A stretch of DNA of 64,000 nucleotides, from the NCBI GenBank assembly GCA_018296165.2, contig JACKQL020000020.1:434001-498000 (forward strand), read 5' to 3'. Source of the stretch: Termitomyces sp. T153 (Eukaryota; Basidiomycota; Agaricomycetes; Agaricales; Lyophyllaceae). The notes beneath the pieces are model-generated. The model had not been told where the DNA came from. It searched no databases and saw only the letters and a program-made list of their open reading frames with translations. This document shows, one piece after another, positions 46,083 through 56,799 of the stretch (within the stretch, counting starts at the first letter, position 1; each line of letters starts with the position of its first letter). A program made the translations under genes and the position numbers.

Positions 46083-47636
46083 ATGGGTTCTACCTTTGAA
46101 GATATTCATGCCAACCCAGAAATATCACTGGAAGAGGATATCGTAGACCAGCTCTGCATCGTGGACCTCAACGACGATATACCTGTACGCCCGTCCAGCC
46201 GTTTGGGTTTTAATTACGACGAAGACAATGACCCGCCTTTAACGGAAGAAGGATCCTTTGAAAGAGTTCACCACGAATTGTCCTATCAAGTATGCACATC
46301 AACAATTCACCTAGATGAGCATGAGTCCGATATTACGACGTTCATGCCCGAGCGTGCTCCAAAATTACCCACAAGGCCTCGCTCACCCCGCGTAGTGGAA
46401 GACTGGAAATTGCATCATGATGTTCAGTCTATGCCAGACAATGAGGATCTCGATTTCCACGCAGAGTCGGATCTTCTCTTGGGCGAAGAATATTCTGACG
46501 AAGATGGTTGTCCCACCTCTCTATCCCATATGACGCCATCGCCGTTGGATGAACTCGTTTGCTCCTTTTCACAGCCCCCTGAGGAATCCGACTGGAGTCT
46601 CTCACCTAAGTTCTCTTGTCTACCGTCTCCCTTGTCTCCGCGCTACATCCCTTTTAACGCTGTTTCGTATCGTCATACTCCTCAGCGCCACCGGTATCAC
46701 CATCATGGACATTCACGCCACGCTTTGCTTCATTTGAAATGGTTCTGGGCTTCTCGCCAGGATACATGGTTAGAACATAAAGCGCGGATATTTGAAGCCA
46801 AGGCATACGACGGGTTTTCGATTTTCAGCTCGATGTCACCCAGGCTCCGTCTTTCTGGAGGCTGTATTCCACCGGATCCTGCTGATACACCACAACCGCC
46901 TCCCCCGCCGCCCATGGAACGCTTGCCTCCGTTGTCTATCCATCCTCGTCGTGGCGACATCAAAGCCCTTCATGACCCATATTGTATGCATATTGACCGT
47001 TACTTCGTCGGGATGTCGCTATGGACGATGTCAAAGACGCTCTGGATGTTCGATGTGCATCTGGCGTCTGGCGAACTTCAACCTGGGCAACACGACGTCG
47101 AGGATGACCTCTTCGAGGATCGCAGCGAGAGCGAATCAATGGAGACATCAGAGTCTCGTGCGTTCAGTGATGACTCCGACTCGACTCTTGTGGAGAGCGA
47201 CAATGAGGCAGATCATCCAAGGCGCACAGAGCATGCCAATCGAGAGAAGGCTGAGTCAAAAGGTTATCAGGTATCGGAACACGAAGCAGACTCTTCATCT
47301 TCCAACATGCCCGTTACCGCAGACCTGAAACGTTCTATCTTCCCCCAGCCCACGTCGATGAGTCCAAAATTCCTCTGTTCTCCTCCTTGGCCTGCCAATT
47401 GGTATCGCCGTTGGGAGATCCTGCTGCAATTGTGCGTGGTGAACAATCCGAAGACAAGCCAGCCCAATATCCCTTCAAAGTCCCGACGGTTCTTTATCGG
47501 TGACGACTGGGATGACGTGTTCGGGGAGGATGAAACAGCCAACGAGGATCAGGAGGATCAAATGCCCAAGAAAAATGTTCTCGTCGTTGTGAACGATGAA
47601 TACTCGAACGGACAACATTTGCGCCACTGGTTTTGA
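46083..47636 (+). CDS. Acidic, Pro/Ser-rich orphan protein
   Basis: Single open frame of 517 codons, no intron needed. Starts MGSTFEDIHANPEISLEEDI. Strongly acidic in several blocks (EYSDEDGCP; VEDDLFEDRSESESMETSES; GDDWDDVFGEDETANEDQED) with Pro-rich stretches (PADTPQPPPPPPMERLPPLS) and a His-rich patch (YRHTPQRHRYHHHGHSRHAL). The central part around 46730-47100 (LLHLKWFWASRQDTWLEHKA; HIDRYFVGMSLWTMSKTLWM) looks folded and is the best place to seek a domain. No signal peptide. Function unknown. Confidence 0.7.
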   Translation: MGSTFEDIHANPEISLEEDIVDQLCIVDLNDDIPVRPSSRLGFNYDEDNDPPLTEEGSFERVHHELSYQVCTSTIHLDEHESDITTFMPERAPKLPTRPRSPRVVEDWKLHHDVQSMPDNEDLDFHAESDLLLGEEYSDEDGCPTSLSHMTPSPLDELVCSFSQPPEESDWSLSPKFSCLPSPLSPRYIPFNAVSYRHTPQRHRYHHHGHSRHALLHLKWFWASRQDTWLEHKARIFEAKAYDGFSIFSSMSPRLRLSGGCIPPDPADTPQPPPPPPMERLPPLSIHPRRGDIKALHDPYCMHIDRYFVGMSLWTMSKTLWMFDVHLASGELQPGQHDVEDDLFEDRSESESMETSESRAFSDDSDSTLVESDNEADHPRRTEHANREKAESKGYQVSEHEADSSSSNMPVTADLKRSIFPQPTSMSPKFLCSPPWPANWYRRWEILLQLCVVNNPKTSQPNIPSKSRRFFIGDDWDDVFGEDETANEDQEDQMPKKNVLVVVNDEYSNGQHLRHWF

Positions 47637-48040
47637 CAAATTTCTTTTTGTTCTTTCTCCTTTTTATTCCCTAAATATTCTCGCCACGTACACAGGAACC
47701 TATCATCACTTCCAGACACTTCATACGCATACTCATTGTAACATTAGCCCCATCACCATCATGCTTGATACCCTCCGCCCTGCATTATATGCATTGTTTC
47801 ATCTACCTCCCTCCATTACTGTGTCGCCTGCTGTTCCTTGCCTTAAAACAAGTGACACCGACATCTGGCACTGTATACCTCTTTCGTCCTGGAGTCCTCT
47901 ACGTCGATTTGTAACTTCTCATTTATCAATCTTCATACTATGATGTTCTATCATTTGTCTATAATATCACTTGGGTACACATTACGTTTATTTCTATCGC
48001 AATCACCATATCTGGATAGATTATCCTTTCCACGCAAATA
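47637..48040. other. 3' flank of the acidic orphan gene
   Basis: Short open stretches only; no gene supported. Confidence 0.4.
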
Positions 48041-48394
48041 TTGTATCTGATGCCAGATGGCTTCACACCTGAGATATTTTTCATTGAGATCGTGCCAGAC
48101 GCATTATCAGTGGATCATAGATTATTAGAGTGGGAACCAATGGAAGAACTTGTGCTTAGAAAGGCATATGATCATGATTGTTGTTGAGTTAATGGGATGT
48201 ACCATGTTTATGAGGCGGTGAATGATAGAGGTTGGCATCTCCACCAGTCCTGTGCGAATGTCTCTATGCGGCTTCGACATTTGTTAGACCAACAAGAGGA
48301 AGCAGAGGAGTATTTCCATATATCTTGTCTCCCAGATATAGCGATTTTTGGAGGGTATTGCTGTGAATATATCACGCTTGAGCATTATGATTGA
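48041..48394 (+). pseudogene. Unrecognised ORF interrupted by one TGA
   Basis: An in-frame stretch from about 48049 (MPDGFTPEIFFIEIVPDALS) to 48394 (FGGYCCEYITLEHYD) interrupted by a single TGA at 48185-48187 that could come from CGA or TGG. The reading on both sides is protein-like (EWEPMEELVLRKAYDHD; LHQSCANVSMRLRHLL). It may be a broken gene or a missed intron. No family recognised. Confidence 0.3.
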
Positions 48395-49135
48395 CTTGCG
48401 GTGCTCTTTCTTTCTGGTCACCTCATCAGAGGAATTTGTGCCAATGGCTCCAACTGTGAGGGGTTGTTAGACGTCGCCAGAGTGATAACAACAACGTAGT
48501 AAAATCTGGACCACTGATCAGCAATAGTAAGCAACCAAGACGACTTCGTTGCAAGTTGTCCATGCACTGGCAGATAGATTCCAGTCTGCGACCGGCTCAA
48601 CAGCACATCGTTTGCTATTCCAGAATACACAGACGTTATCAATTATATCCTTTGTGATGGTAGGTTCAACTTTCTGCGATCGTGAATTTTGTAATGGATA
48701 ATCAATCAAGTTCTAAGTGGTCTGGTCATTGGCCTTGGCAGAGTCAGCCTATATAATCAGCTTTATATACATGGTATTGGAACCAACCATAAGCGCCCTT
48801 ACCAATATCAACTCATGAGACAACTTGATCTCGTTCGCCAGATGCGATTCAGAAGAAATGTATCTGATGCCGCATGCAGAACGATCGGATAATCGGAGTT
48901 GGACGAGATAATGGCTCCAACTCAACCGTAGAATGGACAGCCGGACGAAACTAAAAAGGTCAATAGAAACAGGATATTCACGATCAAGTCACGCTAAGCG
49001 CAATTAAAAAAACTCGTCGTTCTGTTCGTCCGAAGCTGAGTGGATAGCATAGTAGATTGGCTGAATCAGCTGCCAGAGGAAGTCGAATTAATTTGATAGC
49101 CGACAACCGGACTCCGATATAATAATAGATTCAGG
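48395..49135. other. Intergenic region
   Basis: Nothing supported; short minus-strand stretches near 48418-48709 have no motif. A TATA-like GATATAATAAT lies near 49115 before the next gene. Confidence 0.35.
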
Positions 49136-50628
49136 ATGCTTCTGGAGACGAGCCGTGACGTTCAAGTTCAGACCCCCTTTTCTTACTTACAAAAACTCAC
49201 AAGTTCACCAATATCTTTTCCTTCTAAATATCTGTTGGAACGACCCATTAAAGAACGACCCATTCAAGGCTTCAGGTATAGTATACAGTGTCCATGCTCT
49301 CGAATGTCACATCGATGTTGCCACACAGTCTCAACTCGTCAACCGATCGACAATACTCGCCAGAAGGAACGTTCTTTACGGCGAGAAACAGGAGGTCTTT
49401 CTTGGAAGTCAAAAATAGACATTCTTATGGAAAAGACAACCTGTCGGCCGCGTAAAGACTTCGTTCCATACGAAGATATCGATATCTTGGAGAGGAGCCG
49501 AGAACTTCATCCCAAGAATGAACGATATTACAAAAGACGGAAACTGTCGAGGGGTACGTAATTCCTTTTCTTCATTTGACCCAAGTTGAACTGTCCAAGA
49601 TGACAACTATCATGACGCTCGGGAGTACGGCTTTGTTTCTATCAAAACGACTTCAAATGAGCCAATAATCGTCCCAGAAGAGGATGCGTTCGACTCGACA
49701 ATCACCTATGATGGCGTTGACTATGAAGGGTATAATGACAAGAGGGTGACGAGAGTATACAGTCATATCAGCTCAGAATGCCTAGACGATCGAACAAACG
49801 GCCGTTGCGTCAATAGGCGAGAGACTAGTCGACTCACTTATGAGTACCCAAAGTCAGAACTACGGCAATTTGAATGTAAGATCCCTCGCAAATTTTCGAG
49901 TATGCTTTTGTGAAAGATGTATCCGATTTACATCAGGGCAATTGAAGGAAACACAGAAACTTCTCAATGCCACAATACAGAGATCAGAACGACTATCTGA
50001 CAGCCTCCTTGATACGCAAGCGGAACTTACGCGTGTCTATGAGCAGCGTGACTTGTATATGAATAATGCTCATGATCTACGAGGTGAGTTGGTTGAGATG
50101 CAAGCCCAGCTGGACGAGGTCGAGACCAGGAATTACACTTTAACGAAGGATTACGAGACACTGGAACGTGACAATGCATGCTTGCGGCGATATTCAGACG
50201 AATTAACTAAAGCACTGCAGAGTACATTCTCCCAGAAGGTTTGCCATCTCACTAAGAAACGGGAGATTTACTTACACAATCCATTGAAGGACCGCCGAGA
50301 CCTGCATCACATTCGCCGACGAATTCTTGTAGATAAGACAATTGAAGCCCTAAAAAGGCGATATTGCGATTCATACCCTATAAGATCGAATGAACCGTTT
50401 TATTGCTGGTCCAAACGAGTGGGTTATCCAGGTTGGGAGCGGATAGCATCCATGATCATGGACGCGAAGTTGCATGGTAACAAATCCGCACATCAAGCAA
50501 CGCAGGCTGAGATGTTGCAGACCGTCACACATGCCCTTGAAGATGATCTAGAATCTGGATATACGGGCGAAGGAGAAGTATTACGAGATATGTACAGTAT
50601 TGTATATTCTGAGGAAATGCGTAGCTAA
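49136..50628 (+). CDS. Coiled-coil orphan protein, three exons
   Basis: Exons 49136-49553, 49600-49875 and 49937-50628 fit GTACGT...CCAAG and GTAAGA...ATCAG introns and one frame (1386 nt, 461 aa). An in-frame ATG at 49304 (MSHRCCHTVSTRQPIDNTRQ) would give 405 aa and fits the TATA-like box near 49115 better. The third exon encodes a long heptad-rich helix (RSERLSDSLLDTQAELTRVY; ETRNYTLTKDYETLERDNAC), then a basic region (DRRDLHHIRRRILVDKTIEA) and a C-terminal SNEPFYCWSKRVGYPGWERI segment. Function unknown; the coiled coil suggests dimerisation. A small tandem duplication encodes ERPIKERPI in exon 1. Confidence 0.6.
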
Positions 50629-51743
50629 TAAGTAAACGCGGCATGAAGAATGAAAGCTTCTTGTATTTCTGTTCCTTCGTCGGCACTCGGCAAACGTGTT
50701 CGAACAAATTTTGTTTCGATTGCACCCTCTCTGCTGTCTTTCCAAGTTACTGCATTTCATTGAACCTGACAGTAGTTGTCATTCTATGCCGATTGACACC
50801 AGAAGTCAGATCGAAAGGTGAAAGGCTAAACACTGAACATTCACAAAAGTGCCAAAACCTGGTCTCTGGGTTACAAACGGGAGTGAGGCTGTCGGTGGAC
50901 CCATATGTTGATTCAGTCCGATGAACGGCGAAGAAAAATTGAGTAAATTGGCTTCTTACAGGTTACACATGTGGCAGCACTCTTTCCCGCGCTGGAATGT
51001 TACAACGAGGAAAGCAAGATTCCGAATGTGATTCATCACATGTATCAGAAGACCTAATGCGGACAACCATAGGTAAATGAGAATGGTCGGGATTGAATGT
51101 ATCTTCAGGTCTGCACAAGAGTATCCCCGAATAAGGCCACCGGTAAGTAGTTTAACATTGAATTATTCATGCCACAGCGAAGACCTGAGGCTGGGTCACA
51201 TACCGCACGATGACTGCGTGTTTTTGTAACGGTTCAAATTGAACACACTCATTAATGTTAAACGTTGGATATATACATAGCCAGCGATATCCGGACTACT
51301 CATCCAAAGGAACGAACTGGTCACTTGTACAAGTGAGAATTTGATGTTAAAGCAAGACAAATCAAGTTGTGTGAGAATACATGACGACTGCGATGAGGTA
51401 TGAATCAATGATGATATAAGGAGACCCATGAATAATATTGAGAAGATATGAAATCGACAATGTTAGGGGGGGAGGGGGGAAAGATAAAGATAAATGCGAC
51501 TAAGAAAGAATATGTACAAGAAAAAACAAGAAAAAATGTGGAGATGAAAGTGGCAGTAAAATGTAGATGATTAGAAATGGATAAGGCGACTTTGAATGAT
51601 GCGGCGTGAGGGACGTGCATTGTCAGGGTGGGGATACAAATGCAATGGATAGCAAGTGCGTGTACGTATATGCGACGGTTTCGAGACCGAAAAAAACGGA
51701 GGATCGGCGTACAAATGCGACGGATGACCGGTCCGGTAACGTG
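50629..51743. other. Intergenic region
   Basis: No gene supported. Contains a G-rich tract near 51464-51479. Confidence 0.4.
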
Positions 51744-52647
51744 TTATTCGCGGCGAGGCGAAGATGATGTGATGTTACAGTTCGGCGGGGAGACACTGTT
51801 GGAATGGGTCCTGTTGAAGCGTTCCTTTGTGGGAGACGGAGTCGTGAAAGTAAATGCAGCATAGATTTGCTTTCGTTCCGGAGTGGAAAAGGTACGGCTA
51901 TCCAAGGCTGAGGTTCCATCAGAACCTAAGGGAAGAGTGGCCAACTGAGGTGGCGAGAAGTAGTCACGAAACTCTGGCTCCGCGGACGACTCCTGCAGAG
52001 TTGTGTTAGAGTTAAAACAGGACTCGATGTGGGATCGAACCACTAACCTTAACGGACCGAAATTTAACAACACCATTATCGATGGCGGCAGTCTCGAGGG
52101 AGGGACCTTGCTCATAAGCTTGAGACAAGTCAGCAAGAGGTTTGACCGTCAGCTCATAACACCGTGAATCGATATCAGCCTGAGTGATTCTCCCTCGCAC
52201 TCGTTCAGCTTCTGCCTCCTCATCAACTTTCGGCATAGGCGACACTCGGCGCAATGGCTTCTTCGTCTTCCTCAACGACGAAGTTTTCCCATCCTTCTTC
52301 CCTCCCGTCTTTGGTTTCAATGTCGAACTCGCCGACGATTTTCGCTTCTTGACGTCCGGATTGAAGTCTGAGGGTTCTGTCAACTCCTTCTGCTTCTTCG
52401 ACGTCAGAGGTGCATGCATTTTGGTCGTTAGCACAGAAGTCTTGCGCTTCTTTCCATTGGTAGAAGGACCCGCTCGCTCTCCAGTGAGAGGATCGACATT
52501 CTCTTTCTCAATGGTGGTGAGGGTGGTGGCACAATTGACGTTCAGCGGTTTCGATGATAGTGTAGAGGATGTGACTGTCTTGGCTTTAGGTTTGGCAATG
52601 TCCGCAGAAGGAGTGTCCTGAAAGACGGTGAAGGTGCGAAGCGACAT
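51744..52647 (-). CDS. Basic nuclear-type protein with a KEN box
   Basis: Exons 52647-52048 and 51992-51744 (GTTAGT donor, CTGCAG acceptor, 55-nt intron) give 849 nt, 282 aa. Start MSLRTFTVFQDTPSADIAKP; the frame stays open upstream to 52965 but that part reads like translated promoter. Residues near 50 hold EKENVDPLTGE, a KEN degron-like motif, followed by Lys/Arg-rich segments typical of nuclear localisation (GKKRKTSVL; VKKRKSSAS; RKTKKPLRRVSPMPK). The C terminus is Ser/Thr/Pro-rich (FSTPERKQIYAAFTF; TTPSPTKERF), with several SP/TP sites. KEN box plus basic disordered body resembles APC/C substrates such as securin-like proteins, but this is inference only. Confidence 0.6.
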
Positions 52648-53976
52648 TTTAGTGTCGAAAGGACCGAGGCCTATTAAAAGGCTAGATAATTCGATGATGT
52701 GATAGAGTTTAGGAAGAAAAAGTCCGATAGCGAACAATGGGTATTTCGGGAGCTCCTCGCCGTCGCACACGACGGTGAAGTAGAAAGCCAAACCAAACTG
52801 AATCCACGTTAAATTGTTGAGCGCACGTGCTCCTTTCACAAATAAACCAAGCGTGTCGTGATCACGTGTAGAACGCGTTATCGTGTCCTCTCGTGTGCCT
52901 GCCAGGCTATCAATTTCAATGGTTCCTCCAAAATTCTTCTTAACCTGCCTGCGGTTCATGAACATACCACTTTTTTCCAGACATGCCCGGCAAAATAAGA
53001 CCTAGTGGCAGTCACGCCTTTCTTGTGACAAAGCATTGGAATGTTATGAACTGCCGTGACTAGGACTTCTCCTCACCTGTTCGATGCAGTTGCCATGACC
53101 TAAGTAGGGTTCTGAGATAGCTGACTGATGACTTCTGTACAGGCGATCCAACTGGATGGACCCTAAGATATACGACCTCGCTGGGTAATCTGTCTACCTG
53201 TTGAGGTGAGCCCAATTCCTGGACGTTGAACGTTGATTACCCGGTGGCAAGAAAAAGTTTCTTAACCTTCTTTTAGCGTTCAATACTCCACAGAGTGCAT
53301 ATGACAGGTACACAATGCACTGTCCACACACCGTAGAACTCTGTCTCCATCGTTCCTAAGGCAGAAAAATATTCGAGGTTAACATATATAGGTCCCTGAT
53401 GATCGGACGAACCCTTTCGAGACGAAACATGAGGTCACACTCTCATCCTTGACCCCTGGGACATCCTCTTCATCTGTCTTGAAAATTTGTCTGAAATTTT
53501 TCGAGAGGACGTAGTGTCTCGTGGATAGTTGGAGCTCCTCATCGTTTCTGTCACGGAGTAATGGCTCAATATGTATATCCACACGATCGCTGATGAGGTT
53601 ATCTCAGATCGCTATAGGTAAATGTCTCGGAATATGACCGCATTGCGGAACACAGCCATCCGCGTCTGTATATACTGAAGAAACGGAGGTAAGCATCCTG
53701 CAGAGTTCCGACCGGTATCCTTCCATTTCACTCTGCATCTGACAGCTCATTGACGCATCGGAGCGTGTCTGGCACCCTGTAAGTGCATTTTTTCGATACC
53801 TCGTGTTTTACACGCGTACAGCAACATTGTCACATTTGTTCGCAAATAGGGGAACAACGTGTTTTCGACTTATAATGGCTGGTTTCCCTCCGTCCTTCCT
53901 CTCTATTCCGAATTACTCGTTAGCACTGGTGCTTACTACTTTTCGGTCCTTTAGGCCTCTTTTCTTTCATACAGCC
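52648..53976. other. Divergent intergenic region
   Basis: Between the KEN-box gene and the kinase. A GTAAGT donor at 53779 with downstream AG sites suggests a 5'-UTR intron of the kinase transcript. No other gene supported; a 67-codon minus-strand stretch at 53379 has no motif. Confidence 0.4.
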
Positions 53977-56160
53977 ATGTCCCACAAGACTTCTGCTGCT
54001 GTATCCTCTGACTTTCACCCACCAGTTGGGACTCTCATCGATGGCGGCTCCCTTGAACTCGTGGAAATCTTGGGCGTAGGTGGATACGGCGTTGTCTACC
54101 GTGCTGTAGATACTTGTTCTCTCACCCCGAAGTTGTACGCCGTCAAATGCCTCGTGGCCCAGGCCCATCAGACTAGCCGCCAACGACAAATCCACATCCG
54201 CGAGATCGCGCTACACCAAATCGCCTCTTCACATCCTGGAGTCGTCACTCTCCACCGCGTCGTCGAGGAATTCAACCGTACCTATATTATTATGGATTAT
54301 GCCCCGGACCACGACTTGTTTACACAGATCCTGCATAACTGCCGTTATTTAGGAGATGACGCGCTGATCAAACATGTATTCCTTCAGCTGCTTGATGCAG
54401 TTGAGTATTGTCACAGCCTCGGTATTTATCATCGTGACTTGAAGCCTGAGAACGTTCTCTGCTTCGATGATGGCCTCCGTGTTGCCATTACTGATTTTGG
54501 ACTCGCCACTACTGAGAAGTTAAGTACGGAGTTTCGCACTGGCAGTGTATACCACATGAGTCCAGGTGAGTCCCTCAGATATGATTATGAAATTACTGAT
54601 GTTAAAATATCTATAACAGAATGCCAAGGCGGAGAGTTCGCCCTCACTGGAAACTATTCGCCTATGTTCAATGATATCTGGTCGCTAGGAATTATTCTTC
54701 TTAACCTTGCAACTGGCAGAAATCCCTGGAAGTCCGCGACTCCCGATGACCAAACCTTCCGTGCATACCTTCGCGACCCCCTCAACTTCCTTCCTACTGT
54801 CCTCCCCATTTCCTCCGAAATTAACGACATTCTTACTCAGATGCTAGAAGTTGATTGGAGGGAGAGAATCACACTGCGTGATCTTCGCCACGCCATCGAG
54901 GACGTGGAGACGTTCTATTCGGACGGCGCCATATTCGAGGGTAGTATGGCTCGTTGCCTCTGGGAGGCGGGTATGGATATCGACAATGAGTCTTCAGTGG
55001 ATGAGCCTCAAGCAAACCTGCCCCCGTCGAAGTCGGAGAGTATCGACTTTATTTCACACTGGAGCAAGGACTCCACTTCCACTTCCGATATTGTCTTCGC
55101 CAAGCACGATTCTACTGACTCTCTTACAAATGATCCAAGCTATGGCCTTCACTGGACAGTGTTCTCGTCTAGTGGGGCGACGAAGGCGTTTGAGTCAGAA
55201 TCTTCATCGGTCGTCTGGCCTGAACGAACCCTCACACCTGTTTCCCCTGTGTCCTCAGGGACACCCTCATTACTTGAGACGCCTAATAGCCTCGACACTC
55301 GTTTTTCAGATAAAGACGTCGCACATCCCCGAAAATGCCTCACGATCGATACCAATCTCGCGCAGCAGGCACGCTTTTATGACCCCACAGCAAGCATAGC
55401 TACATCTCTTTCTAATGGCACTTCCATAATGCAAACCGCGGTAGAATTCGACCCCTACTCTTCATCCTTCTTCGGGAGTGCTGTGTTCGAGTCCGAATCG
55501 AGAGGCTTGCCTGTGTCGATGGAGGCCTCTTTCGACGATGAGGAGATGACCTCCCCGTCCATCTGGGTTTCTTCGGTAACGGAAATGTCTTCTCCATCCA
55601 TCTACTCTAGTAGCTCCGCCGATAGTGGCGAGATGGCCTTCACAAGATCCAAGACCCCGTCACCAGCAGCTGAGTGGCACGAGTACCGTTCACAGGTGCA
55701 GTGTATCACCCATTCCCCCCCAAGTCAGCTTCCTTTCTCCGTGTATACCACAGTGACCGACGTTTCCCCTTCCTCAAGGCCTCCAGTTTTCTCTGTCGTT
55801 GAATCAAAAGCTCCATACGACGGCTCCACCCGACCGAAGACTGCGGGTATCTTCAATTCTGTCAAATTCTTCTCGTGTCCCTCATCGCCAGCTCCTCCAT
55901 CAACTCATTCAGCTGCGCTGCCGTCAGGCAGGCGCTGTATTCCCATGGAAGCGCATACAACCCATTCGGGCGATCAAGCGCCTGCTGCGCCACCTTTCCA
56001 GGGCATCCGGACTAATGTTCCGACGCAAACCAATCAGCACCGTTCCGCACCGATCCCGATCCTACTTCATCAGCAGAATCAGCGAGGTACGGAACGTATT
56101 CGCCCCCCGCGCCACTGGTTCATGTCAAGTAAATTCTTCTCACACGTCGGGGCGCAGTGA
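53977..56160 (+). CDS. Ran1/Pat1-like serine/threonine protein kinase
   Basis: Predicted cytosolic or nuclear Ser/Thr kinase. One 54-nt intron (54566-54619) lies in frame inside the activation segment; removing it gives MSPECQGGEF and a 709-aa protein. Start MSHKTSAAVSSDF chosen; Mets at 53803 and 53878 are alternatives. Kinase landmarks: glycine loop GVGGYGVV (33-40), YAVK lysine 57, helix C REIAL (Glu76), hinge YIIMDYAP, HRDLKPEN (152-159), DFG (173-175), MSPE, and DIWSLGIILLNLATGRNPW. This pattern, with the short N terminus and LATGRNPW, fits the Ran1/Pat1, Sks1/Vhs1 group that couples nutrient status to growth or meiosis; the group is inferred. All catalytic residues are present. The C-terminal half is a long Ser/Thr/Pro-rich tail, likely phosphorylated. 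Confidence 0.9.
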   Translation: MSHKTSAAVSSDFHPPVGTLIDGGSLELVEILGVGGYGVVYRAVDTCSLTPKLYAVKCLVAQAHQTSRQRQIHIREIALHQIASSHPGVVTLHRVVEEFNRTYIIMDYAPDHDLFTQILHNCRYLGDDALIKHVFLQLLDAVEYCHSLGIYHRDLKPENVLCFDDGLRVAITDFGLATTEKLSTEFRTGSVYHMSPGESLRYDYEITDVKISITECQGGEFALTGNYSPMFNDIWSLGIILLNLATGRNPWKSATPDDQTFRAYLRDPLNFLPTVLPISSEINDILTQMLEVDWRERITLRDLRHAIEDVETFYSDGAIFEGSMARCLWEAGMDIDNESSVDEPQANLPPSKSESIDFISHWSKDSTSTSDIVFAKHDSTDSLTNDPSYGLHWTVFSSSGATKAFESESSSVVWPERTLTPVSPVSSGTPSLLETPNSLDTRFSDKDVAHPRKCLTIDTNLAQQARFYDPTASIATSLSNGTSIMQTAVEFDPYSSSFFGSAVFESESRGLPVSMEASFDDEEMTSPSIWVSSVTEMSSPSIYSSSSADSGEMAFTRSKTPSPAAEWHEYRSQVQCITHSPPSQLPFSVYTTVTDVSPSSRPPVFSVVESKAPYDGSTRPKTAGIFNSVKFFSCPSSPAPPSTHSAALPSGRRCIPMEAHTTHSGDQAPAAPPFQGIRTNVPTQTNQHRSAPIPILLHQQNQRGTERIRPPRHWFMSSKFFSHVGAQ

Positions 56161-56799
56161 GTTAGTTTAGTGACATCTCCCCTCTAGACTCTCCCCTTTC
56201 TTGAGACCCTCCCCTTCCTCTTCTATCTAGGCTCGGTTGCATGACTCACTTCGTTCCATCTCACTCCTTCATGATTCAACTTCCGTCATCGCATAGCATA
56301 TTCACTCTCATTTTGCATCTATCATCTAGCATTATTGTCACGCATCCTCACGAACCTCACGCACTTTATCTTCTACATCTTGCAAGCTTATCTTATTGAT
56401 GACTCCCCACCCCACTGCTTTCAATGCTTCTTTGATTCTCAGTGCTGTGGAACTTGTATCCTTCACAATTCCTTTCGGCAATATTTTATCCAATCGGAGG
56501 CGGGTATGTACATTACTATACTTGTATTTCTACTTCCGCGGATGACATTCACGATCATTCCCACATATTCAGTAGCTACATTGTATACACGCACACAAAA
56601 TTCCATGAAATCGCGATCCGACACAGAGTTTCAAACTCTCACCAGTCGTCAATCCGATATTATCTACGAATACATAGAAGGCTAAGCTTTTCACATTTGA
56701 CAAGCGAGGTCTAGACTCTTGCGCTGGAATGAATTATATGTAAGTATTGCAACTAATACAGCAGAACTTTGAGGTACGAGAAGATGATGCAAGGGATTA
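56161..56799. other. Convergent intergenic region
   Basis: 3' flanks of the kinase and of uS5m. Overlapping open stretches at 56335-56714 have no motif. Confidence 0.45.

Noticed and set aside
52028..52045. tRNA B-box-like GGTTCGATCCC on the minus strand
   Set aside because: It lies in the intron of the KEN-box gene, has no matching A box at the right distance and no cloverleaf could be drawn.
52648..52965. N-terminal extension of the KEN-box protein
   Set aside because: Translates a hydrophobic, promoter-like stretch; the Met at 52647 gives a compositionally uniform protein.
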